Origin: a virus
IMG/VR virus record: IMGVR_UViG_3300031638_000319
Span: 1 to 26,158 of that record
Length of the DNA: 26,158 nt
Direction: 5' to 3' (one strand)
The notes beneath the pieces are model-generated. The model was given only the letters and a program-made list of their open reading frames with translations, ran no database searches and had not been told where the DNA came from. The number at the start of each line of letters is the position of its first letter. Positions within the stretch are counted from its first letter, which is position 1. The translations under genes were made by a program, and so were the position numbers. Of this stretch, positions 6,909 to 15,251 are shown piece after piece.

Positions 6909-7352
6909 ATGAACGCATCAAAAGAAGGTATTGAATTAATTAAAAATTTTGAAGGGTGCGAACTAAAAGCATACCAAGACAGTGTAGGAGTTTGGACAAT
7001 TGGATACGGACACACCAAAGAAGTAAAGGAAGGTGATGAAATAAACCAAGAACACGCAGAGTTTATGCTTACCGAAGAAATGCCTGAGTACGAAGGTTAT
7101 ATAAATAGTATGGTTGAAGTACCTTTAGAACAACATCAGTTTGATGCTTTGTGTGCTTGGGTATACAACTTAGGCCCAACAAACTTAAAAAACTCTACTC
7201 TTTTACATGAGTTAAATTCTAGTAATTACAAAGAAGTTCCAAACCAAATAAAACGTTGGAATAAAGCAGGAGGCGAAGTTTTGCAAGGATTGGTAAGGAG
7301 AAGAGAAGCAGAAGCTTTGTTGTTTGAAAAAAAAGAATGGAGAAACGTATAA
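6909..7352 (+). CDS. Endolysin, T4-type lysozyme (GH24)
   Basis: This is a 147-aa lysozyme that cleaves the glycan strands of peptidoglycan. The ATG at 6909, one base after the nuclease stop, has GGGGAG six bases upstream; the longer frame back to 6753 merely overlaps the nuclease gene. Catalytic triad Glu15 (NFEGCELKAY), Asp24 and Thr30 fits the E-x8-D-x5-T spacing, with GYGHT at 32-36. CAWVYNLGP and the C-terminal RRREAEALLFE block are typical of the family. It has no signal peptide or signal-anchor, so it needs a holin or another route to the periplasm. Together with the two preceding envelope proteins it forms the lysis cassette. Confidence 0.95.
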   Translation: MNASKEGIELIKNFEGCELKAYQDSVGVWTIGYGHTKEVKEGDEINQEHAEFMLTEEMPEYEGYINSMVEVPLEQHQFDALCAWVYNLGPTNLKNSTLLHELNSSNYKEVPNQIKRWNKAGGEVLQGLVRRREAEALLFEKKEWRNV

Positions 7353-9218
7353 ATGGCATACACCAAATTAACACTAAGACCTGGAATAAACAGAGAAGGT
7401 ACGGCTTACGATAACGAGGGCGGTTGGTTTGACGGAAATTTAATTCGTTTTAGAAACGGACACGTAGAAAAATTTGGCGGTTGGGAAAAATTAAGTTCCA
7501 ATACTTTTTTAGGAACAACAAGAGCTTTACACAATTGGATGAGCTTGGGTAGCAATCTTTATTTAGGATTAGGCACTACTCTTAAATATTACGTAAAAGA
7601 AGGAGACGTTTACAACGACGTTACTCCTATACGTGCAACCACTACTAATGGTATTGTTTTTGCAGCGACTAATGGCTCTTCTATTTTAACTGTTACCGAC
7701 TCTTCGCATGGTGTTGTGGTAAATGATTTTGTAACCATATCAGGAGCTGCTACTTTAGGGGGTGTTGTAACCGCTGTTGTACTCAATCAAGAATATCAAG
7801 TTTCTTCAGTTACTTCAGCAAACGTTTATACAATAGTTGCTAAAGACACTAGCGGTGAAACAGTAACAGCCAACTCTAGCGACAGTGGTAACGGTGGTGC
7901 TGGTGTGGATGGTGCTTATCAAATAAACGTAGGATTAGATGCCTATGTACCTTCTGCTGGTTGGGGATCAGGGACTTGGGGATCAAGCACCTTTGGATCA
8001 ACAAGTGCTATTAGTGCTAGCGGACAGTTAAGACTTTGGACGCACGATAATTTTGGTGAAGACTTAATCATTAATCCGCGTGGCGGTGGTATCTACAAGT
8101 GGGTACAAAACGATGGAACCGATACAAGAGCAGTAGATTTATCTGGTATAAGCGGAGCCAATTTGGTACCGACACTTGGTTTGCAAGTAATTACATCAGA
8201 AGTTGACAGGCATTTAATAGTATTGGGAGCCGATCCTATTGTTGGCAGCTCAAGAACTGGATCTATAGACCCGATGCTTATTTCTTTTTCTGACCAAGAA
8301 AACGCATTAGAATTTGAACCATTAATAACAAATACCGCAGGATCTTTACGTTTATCAAGCGGTTCTAAAATTGTAGGAGCTGTTAAGTCCAGACAAGAAA
8401 TAGTTATATTTAGTGATACTTCTGTTTACAGCATGCAATTTGTAGGTCCTCCATTTACTTTTGCTGTTAATTTAATAAACGAAGCTACAGGTTTAATAGG
8501 GCCTAAAGCAGCCGTTACAGGGGACGCTGGCATATATTTTATGAGTTACGGAAGTTTTTATATTTACAACGGCAGTGTGCAAAAATTACCTTGTTCTGTA
8601 TTGGATTACGTATTTTCTGATTTTAACGTTGGACAAGCTTTTAAAATACATGCTTTTACCAATAGCGAAAATAATGAAGTGGGTTGGTTCTATCCTTCTT
8701 CTTCTTCAGATGAAATAGATCGTTACGTTATTTACAACACACAAGAACAAGTTTGGTATTACGGAAATTTAGAAAGACACGCTTGGTTAGATTCTGGAGT
8801 AGAAAACTTTCCACAAGCTACAAACGACAATTACGTTTACCAACACGAAATAGGTTTCAACGACGATGGTAGTGCTATGACCAATGTTTTTATAGAGTCT
8901 AGCGACTTTGATATAGGAGACGGCGATCAATTTTCGTCCATATCTTCTATCATACCTGACATACGTTTTTTACAAGACGTCAACTCAGGTTCAGTAAACG
9001 TAGTAACCAAAGTAAGGAACTATCCAGGCGAGTCTTTAACCACCAAAGCTACATCAGAAATTAGCTCCAATACAACAAAAGCCAATATTAGAGCCAGAGG
9101 CAGGCAGGCTGTTGTAAGAGTAGAATCAAATGACGACCAATCAAATAGTGGTAATGTTTCTTTGGGATGGCGATTGGGTGCTACTAGACTAGACGTAAAA
9201 ACCGATGGCAGAAGATGA
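7353..9218 (+). CDS. P22 gp10-like tail hub / packaged-DNA stabilisation protein
   Basis: This is a 621-aa virion protein that starts immediately after the lysozyme stop. The N-terminus (LTLRPGINREGTAYDNEGGW, FDGNLIRFRNGHVEKFGGW) is characteristic of the P22 gp10-like family, which closes the portal and bridges to the tail needle in short-tailed phages. Residues about 93-190 form a Thr/Ser/Val-rich insertion seen in marine-phage homologues. WGSGTWGSSTFGS (about 203-215) is a common family motif, and IFSDTSVYSMQFVGPPFTF lies in the propeller-like core. P22 gp10 is shorter, consistent with the insertion. The ATGA overlap (9215-9218) couples it to the next gene. Only the family-level role is supported. 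Confidence 0.85.
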   Translation: MAYTKLTLRPGINREGTAYDNEGGWFDGNLIRFRNGHVEKFGGWEKLSSNTFLGTTRALHNWMSLGSNLYLGLGTTLKYYVKEGDVYNDVTPIRATTTNGIVFAATNGSSILTVTDSSHGVVVNDFVTISGAATLGGVVTAVVLNQEYQVSSVTSANVYTIVAKDTSGETVTANSSDSGNGGAGVDGAYQINVGLDAYVPSAGWGSGTWGSSTFGSTSAISASGQLRLWTHDNFGEDLIINPRGGGIYKWVQNDGTDTRAVDLSGISGANLVPTLGLQVITSEVDRHLIVLGADPIVGSSRTGSIDPMLISFSDQENALEFEPLITNTAGSLRLSSGSKIVGAVKSRQEIVIFSDTSVYSMQFVGPPFTFAVNLINEATGLIGPKAAVTGDAGIYFMSYGSFYIYNGSVQKLPCSVLDYVFSDFNVGQAFKIHAFTNSENNEVGWFYPSSSSDEIDRYVIYNTQEQVWYYGNLERHAWLDSGVENFPQATNDNYVYQHEIGFNDDGSAMTNVFIESSDFDIGDGDQFSSISSIIPDIRFLQDVNSGSVNVVTKVRNYPGESLTTKATSEISSNTTKANIRARGRQAVVRVESNDDQSNSGNVSLGWRLGATRLDVKTDGRR

Positions 9219-9586
9219 GCAAACTGCTAGAAACTAGACTTCCTATTGAGTCTAATGAGTTTGCTAATCGAGACACTTTTAATCGTTTGGTTAGAATACT
9301 AGAAATTAATCTAGGAACTTTTGATCCCGACTCAACACCTCAATACAACGACCAACAAATCAGCACTTTGGCTTTTTCTACTGGTGATGTAATATGGAAC
9401 ACATCCATTGGTGTATTACAGGTTTATATAGGTAATAGGTGGATACAGCTACATACTCCAGCAAATCCGCAGGGGTACGAACTGCAAGCATCGGTAGGCT
9501 CTGTTTCTATTCAAACAAATGGAAACGTCACCGTAAGTTTAACTAGCTCCGTCTCAGGATGGAACATAGAAAATTGGTACTCATAG
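9215..9586 (+). CDS. Small putative tail-associated protein
   Basis: This is a 123-aa protein with no signal peptide. The N-terminal half is charged and alpha-helical. The C-terminal half is beta-rich with aromatic-Trp strands (VIWNTSIGVLQVYIGNRWIQ) and ends SGWNIENWYS. The region reads like a short tail-spike or fibre attachment segment. The start overlaps the gp10-like stop (ATGA), so the two are probably made together. I recognise no named family; virion function is inferred from position between tail-hub and internal-protein genes. Confidence 0.6.
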   Translation: MSKLLETRLPIESNEFANRDTFNRLVRILEINLGTFDPDSTPQYNDQQISTLAFSTGDVIWNTSIGVLQVYIGNRWIQLHTPANPQGYELQASVGSVSIQTNGNVTVSLTSSVSGWNIENWYS

Positions 9587-9590
9587 TAAT

Positions 9591-10346
9591 ATGCAAGCAG
9601 TTAAAAATGAACAATTTACAGAAAACTATCAAGTAAAGAATCTTTTACTTACGCAACCTGCTGATTGGTATATTGATGAAAATACCCTTAAAGCGGTTAA
9701 AGAATCTGAAAAAGATTTAAGTTTATTTTTTAAATCTGAAGGGCAAAAAGATTTACCTAATATGCCAATTAATAAATGTTTAACAGAACATTTTTCTGAT
9801 GTTTACAGCATACCGTTTTTTTCAGAAATATTTTGCGATATATTTAAGGATGAAATGAAAAATATGGAAAGTTATTTTAACTTTACTACTAATCCAGAAG
9901 AAGACGAACTTAGACAAATACCAGAAATGGTATTGCAAGAATGTGTTCCTGAAATATACAGGTCTTTAATGTATGTAGTTTTAACCATTTTAAATCCTAT
10001 TTTTATAGCTATTTGGGGCAGAACAATATCTGAGGGTGGTATTCAAGTAGCTAATTACAATTTAATAGACAAACAACAAGGTGCGTGGCACCACGATTCT
10101 AGTTCCGATATAAGTGTGGTAGTCCCTTTAAATACAGGCGATTACAAGGGTGGTGGGACAGAATTTTCAAAACGAGGAACTTTAAAACCTATACCTGTAG
10201 GTAACGCTTTAATGTTTCCAAGCTTTACCCACATGCACCGAGGAATGGCAGTAGAGTCTGGAAATAGATACCTATTGGTATTTTGGTTAGTAAATAAACA
10301 ATCAGAAGAAGACAAAAAAAACAATTTTAATTTCATTTATAATTAA
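9591..10346 (+). CDS. 2-oxoglutarate/Fe(II)-dependent oxygenase (prolyl-4-hydroxylase type)
   Basis: This is a 251-aa protein, probably a hydroxylase using 2-oxoglutarate and O2. The iron triad is visible: His167-x-Asp169 (AWHHDSSSDISVVVPLN) and distal His216 (HMHRGMAV). Arg226 (GNRYLLVFWL) lies ten residues on, the usual 2-oxoglutarate-binding position. A Gly-rich turn GDYKGGGTEF (183-192) before the second half is typical of the P4H fold. The first 140 residues are not recognised. Such oxygenases are frequent in marine phages, but their substrates are mostly unknown. Position among virion genes suggests it might modify a structural protein; this is inference. Confidence 0.85.
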   Translation: MQAVKNEQFTENYQVKNLLLTQPADWYIDENTLKAVKESEKDLSLFFKSEGQKDLPNMPINKCLTEHFSDVYSIPFFSEIFCDIFKDEMKNMESYFNFTTNPEEDELRQIPEMVLQECVPEIYRSLMYVVLTILNPIFIAIWGRTISEGGIQVANYNLIDKQQGAWHHDSSSDISVVVPLNTGDYKGGGTEFSKRGTLKPIPVGNALMFPSFTHMHRGMAVESGNRYLLVFWLVNKQSEEDKKNNFNFIYN

Positions 10347-10380
10347 CAGAAACCAATATAAAGGGTAAAATCAAAAGAAT

Positions 10381-12003
10381 ATGAACAGAATAGACAATAG
10401 CGGAACTGGAATAGCCGCACTAGGAAGAGACGAAGATCAATACATGGCTCACGTTGCTTTAGGGGAAATGGTTGTACCACCAGTTATTACGCCAGAAACT
10501 AGGCTGAGACTTTTGCAAGAAATGCAGGACGCTGGCCTTGATCCATCTGAGTATACCGTAGGGGATCGTATGTCCATCAATCCAATTACGGGTTTGCCTG
10601 AATTTGGATTTTTAAGCAAAGCTTGGAAAGGAATTAAAAAAGTTATTAAAGTTATAGCGCCTATAGCCGCTGTTATACCTGGACCTTGGCAATCATTTGC
10701 AGTTGTTTACAACAAAGCAAACGCCGTAAACAATATTGCGAAAGGAGACGGCGGATTAGGAGACATACTTACTTTAGGAGCTGGTGGATCGCAAAAATTG
10801 TTTGGAGATAGCGGAGCTATAAAAAATATTACATCTGGAGGTTTTAAAACAGCAGGGGGTGGTATTACAAATGCTTTTAAAAATATTGGACAAGTTGCCA
10901 AATTAGATAATTTAGGAAATGTTATAGAAGGAGAAACTGTATTTAATCCTTTTCAATACAGTAAAGAATTAGGAAAAACATACCTTGATGACCAAAAACA
11001 AGGATACGGAGGCTTCTTTAGTGATGTAGGAGGTGCTGATACAATTGGAGGACAGGCTTTCAATACCGTTACAAATACTGGAAATCCTATGAACGCTGCA
11101 TTCACTCCTGGTATGGAAGGCCAAATGTTACAAACTTCTGGACAACCATCAGCAGGAGGACAACCATCAGCAGAGGATAAACAAGCTTGGTTAACCAGTA
11201 ACTTTGATTTAGGAACAGAAAAAATAGTAAATGGACAATCGGTTATACAACATAAAGATGGTAACTTTTACACTCCAGAACAAGCTTTACAGATGTACAA
11301 TCAAACTATTAATCAAACTGCATCTTCTGGAGGCACCCCAGATTGGATAAAAGCTATTGGCGACAAATTTGGATTTGGTGGGCGCAGCGGTTTGAGAGAT
11401 GCTTATGGGGGAGATGGAAAAACACCTGGATTTATAAAAGGAATTGAAGACACTATAAAAGGTCAAACAGATCCTAACAGCAACAGTTTGTTTGCTGGCG
11501 GAGGTATGGGCGGTCTAGGTTCTTTAGGACTAGCAGGGTTCTTGGGTAAAATGGCTTACGACTCGGCTAAGAAAAAAGAAGGTGGAATATCTGAAACACC
11601 TAAAATAACAATGGATCAACTTGGCAGATACCAATTGGCATCCGATTTAGGGACTGGCGGTACTCGAAGTGAGTTTGGATTGGCCCCTGCACCTGTTAAA
11701 TTAACCGTAGCAAACGGAGGTCCAATAGACAACAGGATGTACTATGCCGAAGGCGGTATAGCCGAACTGGATATGCGTGAGGGTGGTGAATCAGAAGGAC
11801 CTGGAACGGGTACTTCAGACGACATACCAGCGATGCTATCCGATGGTGAGTTTGTAATGACAGCAGCAGCTACTAAAGGAGCAGGTTCTTTCAACGTAAA
11901 CAAAACCAAATCAGGTATTGAACTAATATCTGGCGGAAAGTCATCTAGAGACAAAGGCGTGGAAAACATGCGTGAATTAATGAACATATTTGAGGCAGTT
12001 TAA
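10381..12003 (+). CDS. Large Gly-rich virion-type protein (540 aa)
   Basis: The N-terminus carries a DEDQYMAHVALGEMVVPP segment and GDRMSINPITGLPEFGFLSK. A short amphipathic/hydrophobic region lies around 80-100 (KVIKVIAPIAAVIPGPWQSF). The middle is Gly/Asn-rich, and the C-terminus contains GTGTSDDIPAMLSDGEFVMT, a motif I know as recurrent in marine podovirus and pelagiphage structural proteins. No enzyme motif is seen. It is likely an internal virion or ejection protein. It contains an 18-base tandem duplication (SGQPSAGGQPSA). A 34-base gap separates it from the oxygenase with no clear Shine-Dalgarno close to the ATG. The stop overlaps the next start (TAATG). Confidence 0.7.
   Translation: MNRIDNSGTGIAALGRDEDQYMAHVALGEMVVPPVITPETRLRLLQEMQDAGLDPSEYTVGDRMSINPITGLPEFGFLSKAWKGIKKVIKVIAPIAAVIPGPWQSFAVVYNKANAVNNIAKGDGGLGDILTLGAGGSQKLFGDSGAIKNITSGGFKTAGGGITNAFKNIGQVAKLDNLGNVIEGETVFNPFQYSKELGKTYLDDQKQGYGGFFSDVGGADTIGGQAFNTVTNTGNPMNAAFTPGMEGQMLQTSGQPSAGGQPSAEDKQAWLTSNFDLGTEKIVNGQSVIQHKDGNFYTPEQALQMYNQTINQTASSGGTPDWIKAIGDKFGFGGRSGLRDAYGGDGKTPGFIKGIEDTIKGQTDPNSNSLFAGGGMGGLGSLGLAGFLGKMAYDSAKKKEGGISETPKITMDQLGRYQLASDLGTGGTRSEFGLAPAPVKLTVANGGPIDNRMYYAEGGIAELDMREGGESEGPGTGTSDDIPAMLSDGEFVMTAAATKGAGSFNVNKTKSGIELISGGKSSRDKGVENMRELMNIFEAV
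11140..11175 (+). repeat. 18-base tandem duplication in coding sequence
   Basis: GGACAACCATCAGCAGGA is followed at once by GGACAACCATCAGCAGAG (16 of 18 identical). In frame, it duplicates the hexapeptide core GQPSA. It is recent enough to be nearly identical. Confidence 0.85.
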
Positions 12004-13142
12004 TGGCAGAAGTACCAGCATCAATTGATCCTGTATTAACAAAAATAGACAGAAACGAATATCTTTCTGATCCTTTTGTACGTGAAGCGTATTTTGGGTC
12101 GCCTGACACTCCAGGTTTAATAGCTCAAGCCACTAGCGCTGCTAACAGAGCTTACGGACAGCCAGCTATTATGAGGCAGACCGCAGGTTTGTCGCCTTTA
12201 GAAAAAGCGGCGATGCAAGGTGCTTACGGAGGAATTGGATCTTACCAACCTTATACGGATGCTAATTTATTTGGCATACAAGAAGGTATGGGCATGTCCA
12301 GACGTGCTGGTGAATTGGCTCAACCTTATTTTTCTGGTCAAGAACAATATTTAGGAGCTGCTACCGATACTGCTCGTCAAGCCGCTGGTATGCAGTTTGA
12401 TCCAAACTTAACCAAACAATTTTACGATCCGTTTGAAAACAGAGTAGTACAACAAACAATAGACGACGCATTTAAAGGTGGTGAAATAGCCGACATATCG
12501 GCCAGAGCGCAAAACATAAGTAGCGGCGGAGAATCGGCTTTTGGTTCTAGAGCAAGACTGTCTGCCGACGAAAGAAGGGCAGCTTTAGGTAGGGGTATTG
12601 GAGAGTCATTAGCAGCAATACGTTCTGGAGGTTTCCAACAAGCGCAAAATACTGCACTAGGAGAATTTGGTAGGCAAGTGGGTGCCAGAGAAAGATTGGC
12701 AGGTAACTTATCAAGTTACGGTAATCAATTGGGTAATATCGGAGCAGCCAGATCAGGACTTGCAAGAGATATAGGTTCCGATGTTGCTGGATACGGCGGG
12801 CAAATAGGAAATCTAGGACGAACAGAATACGACTTGGCTTCTTCTCAAAGAAGAGAATTGTCAGACTTAGGAGGAATAGCAAGAGGTGTCAAAGAGACTG
12901 GACTTGGAAGACAATACGATCAAGCTCAACAGAATAGGTTTGCACCTACTCAAGCAGCCAGTTACGTACAAGGATTCTTGCCTCAATATCAAGGTGGTAA
13001 AACTCAAATCAATAAAACGTATGGCATGCCAATAGATCCTTACTCTCAAGGCATAGGAACGTTCTTAACTGCATACGGATCAATGAATCCTAATAGTGCA
13101 GCAGGAAATGCAGCAACTACAGTTGGTGGAGGATACACCTAG
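12003..13142 (+). CDS. Virion-associated protein (379 aa)
   Basis: This protein is rich in Gly, Ala, Arg, Gln and Ser with long predicted helices. Repeated G-x-x-x-Y-G-x-Q-(L/I)-G-N elements (SSYGNQLGNIGAA, AGYGGQIGNLGR) lie at about 237-265. The N-terminus has FVREAYFGSPDTPGLI, and the C-terminus has Q-G-F-L-P-Q-Y-Q-G-G. I have seen this layout in uncharacterised structural proteins next to ejection proteins in marine podoviruses. There is no enzymatic motif, signal peptide or membrane segment. It overlaps the preceding stop by one base and ends two bases before the next gene, so the three are co-translated in series. Confidence 0.65.
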   Translation: MAEVPASIDPVLTKIDRNEYLSDPFVREAYFGSPDTPGLIAQATSAANRAYGQPAIMRQTAGLSPLEKAAMQGAYGGIGSYQPYTDANLFGIQEGMGMSRRAGELAQPYFSGQEQYLGAATDTARQAAGMQFDPNLTKQFYDPFENRVVQQTIDDAFKGGEIADISARAQNISSGGESAFGSRARLSADERRAALGRGIGESLAAIRSGGFQQAQNTALGEFGRQVGARERLAGNLSSYGNQLGNIGAARSGLARDIGSDVAGYGGQIGNLGRTEYDLASSQRRELSDLGGIARGVKETGLGRQYDQAQQNRFAPTQAASYVQGFLPQYQGGKTQINKTYGMPIDPYSQGIGTFLTAYGSMNPNSAAGNAATTVGGGYT

Positions 13143-13144
13143 AA

Positions 13145-15250
13145 ATGAATATCTTACAAAGAAGAATGTTTGCTAATGGAGATGCGGTTAGTTCTCAACC
13201 AACAACTTTACGTAGAGCAGTTACTGATCCTTATGCTGAAATTGCAAATTACACTTTAAGTGGTTACGCGCCAATAGAAATATTTGAAATACTGCAAGCT
13301 GACTATTTGCAAAGAGGTATGGAAATACCTTTTGGAATGGCTACGATTGAAAGAATTTCACAAGAATTAGGAGGCTCAATGAAAGAGAATCCTAAGTTTA
13401 TTGGTCCAAAAATCCCTCAAGACCAAGCAAAATCTAGAATAATGGAAATTACACCAGAAACAGTCAACCCAAATTTATCGGCTGATCCTAGCTCTGAATT
13501 AGGCCGAAGATTAAGAGAATTAAATCCACAAATACAACCTGAAAGTCTTGATATTACAGAGCAACTCAATCAATTAGGAGCTGTAGAAAATCTTTCCAAT
13601 ACAGATGTTTCTAATGTTGAAGGCAAAACTTCTGGAATAGAAGGTTTTGAACTGTTACCAGAAGGCTCAAACGATGGTTTACCTGTTGTTGAAGAAACTG
13701 TTAGTAGTATAAAAGACAATCAAGTAATAATTGGCGACAGAACTTGGACGTTTAAAGATATAGATAAGTTTGAGCAAGATGTAAAAGATGGCATGTTGGA
13801 TGGAACGGACTTGTATCCTATTCTTAATGCTGATGGAGTACAACGTGGATCTGAAATACAAAGAATTTTAAATAAATTTGCAGAATTTGACGAACCAGAA
13901 ATAATGCCAGGTAGAGCAGCAGCAAATATAATGGGTACCGCACAAGAAGACAGAGCTGGCACTATCAGCGCTCCTGGAGATTTTGGATCTACTGCACAAA
14001 ACATAGCATTGGCTGGCGTAAGAGGTGGGCAAAGTTTAGCAAATGTAGGTATTGGAGGAATAAATTTATTAAATAAAGCTGGAGATTATGTATCTGATTT
14101 TTTTCAAGGACCTGATATACAAGGTGCAATTAAAGGACAGAGAGGTAGAGAAGCTGCTTTAGAAAGAGAAAATCCACCCGTTGAAAATGTTTTTGACTTT
14201 ATACCTTTAACAGAAAAAAGAGATATTGCTGCAATGCGTTTGGATCAAATGGTTGGTGTAGATAGCTCAGATACCATAGATAAATCTTTAGAAGATTTAT
14301 CTGAAGAGTTACAGCCAATACCTCCAAAATCTCAAGCTGAAATTGATACGGATCAACAAAAACAAGATGAAGAAGCTATAGAGAAAGATGTTAAAGATAA
14401 TTCTAAAGATCCTATTACTTCTAAAGAAAAAGAAGCAGTTGAAGAAGCGGCAGCGGTAGCAGTAGTTGCCGAAACACCTCAAGTAAAACAACAAAGAATG
14501 CTTAATAATCCTAACTTTACAAATTTGTTAAGAAATATTGGCATTAGTATGGTAGAAACAGGAGATATTGGTTACGGCATTTCTCAAGGTTCTGCTCAAA
14601 CTGCAAAAGATCAAATGGTTGCGGAAGAAGCAGAAAGGCAACTCAGACTAGAATCTGAATTAAGCGGTAGCGAGTTTGCAGAATGGTTAGCTAAAGAAGA
14701 TATAAAGAATGCTAATAAATTTAGAGACAACGAATCTAATTATGCTGAAGCACTAGGTCAAACTATATTTGAAATTGAATCTTCTGATGCAATTTTACTT
14801 GCAATTACTCAAGCTAAAGAATTAGTAGCAACTGGAGACGTAACTGGACTTTCGCCAGCTTTCCAACAATTAGTAAACAAAGCTGCAAGACAACTTGGTA
14901 TCAGCGTAAAACTTGCTCCAAGAGAAATTGCGCAAAACATAATTAACGATATTATAAATGGAAATATCAAAGAACTTACTGGAGAAAGTGGCAGAACCAT
15001 TTCTAACTTAGACCGAGAAGTAGCTAAAAATTTAGTTGGCGCTATTGATTGGAAAGCAGACAAAGAAAATGTTACGGCTAAATTAGATATGGCTTATAAC
15101 AGAGCAAAAAGTAAATACAATTCAAGTTACATGAGCTATCAATCTAAACTAAAACCTTATGAACGGTACGGCCTTACACCTCCTTTTAAATTAGGCACGC
15201 CAAATATAGGACCAGACGAAGAACGTATAAGATTAAAAATTACAAATTAA
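13145..15250 (+). CDS. Internal virion / ejection-type protein (701 aa)
   Basis: The N-terminus MNILQRRMFANGDAV resembles the short QRRMF-x-x-G tag seen at the start of many marine-phage virion proteins. Residues about 130-280 are acidic. A very charged low-complexity stretch (KDNSKDPITSKEKEAVEE, followed by an Ala/Val run) lies near 395-440. The C-terminal third begins with LLRNIGISMVETGDIGYGIS and is strongly helical. No catalytic motif is seen. It probably belongs to the set that leaves the capsid with DNA or forms an internal core. The role is inferred from position and composition. Confidence 0.65.
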   Translation: MNILQRRMFANGDAVSSQPTTLRRAVTDPYAEIANYTLSGYAPIEIFEILQADYLQRGMEIPFGMATIERISQELGGSMKENPKFIGPKIPQDQAKSRIMEITPETVNPNLSADPSSELGRRLRELNPQIQPESLDITEQLNQLGAVENLSNTDVSNVEGKTSGIEGFELLPEGSNDGLPVVEETVSSIKDNQVIIGDRTWTFKDIDKFEQDVKDGMLDGTDLYPILNADGVQRGSEIQRILNKFAEFDEPEIMPGRAAANIMGTAQEDRAGTISAPGDFGSTAQNIALAGVRGGQSLANVGIGGINLLNKAGDYVSDFFQGPDIQGAIKGQRGREAALERENPPVENVFDFIPLTEKRDIAAMRLDQMVGVDSSDTIDKSLEDLSEELQPIPPKSQAEIDTDQQKQDEEAIEKDVKDNSKDPITSKEKEAVEEAAAVAVVAETPQVKQQRMLNNPNFTNLLRNIGISMVETGDIGYGISQGSAQTAKDQMVAEEAERQLRLESELSGSEFAEWLAKEDIKNANKFRDNESNYAEALGQTIFEIESSDAILLAITQAKELVATGDVTGLSPAFQQLVNKAARQLGISVKLAPREIAQNIINDIINGNIKELTGESGRTISNLDREVAKNLVGAIDWKADKENVTAKLDMAYNRAKSKYNSSYMSYQSKLKPYERYGLTPPFKLGTPNIGPDEERIRLKITN

Positions 15251-15251
15251 A

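Noticed and set aside
6753-7352. Longer lysozyme starting inside the nuclease gene
   Set aside because: The extra 52 residues overlap the SNase catalytic block, and the ATG at 6909 has a good ribosome site and yields the normal family length.
7960-8005. Short direct repeats (TTGGGGATCA, TTTGGATCA) as a mobile-element footprint
   Set aside because: They encode the WGSGTWGSSTFGS family motif of gp10-like proteins.
12547-12882. 111-aa hydrophobic minus-strand frame that looks like a membrane protein
   Set aside because: Antisense of the Gly/Arg/Gln-rich 379-aa virion gene; Leu/Phe/Ile richness is what that composition gives on the other strand.
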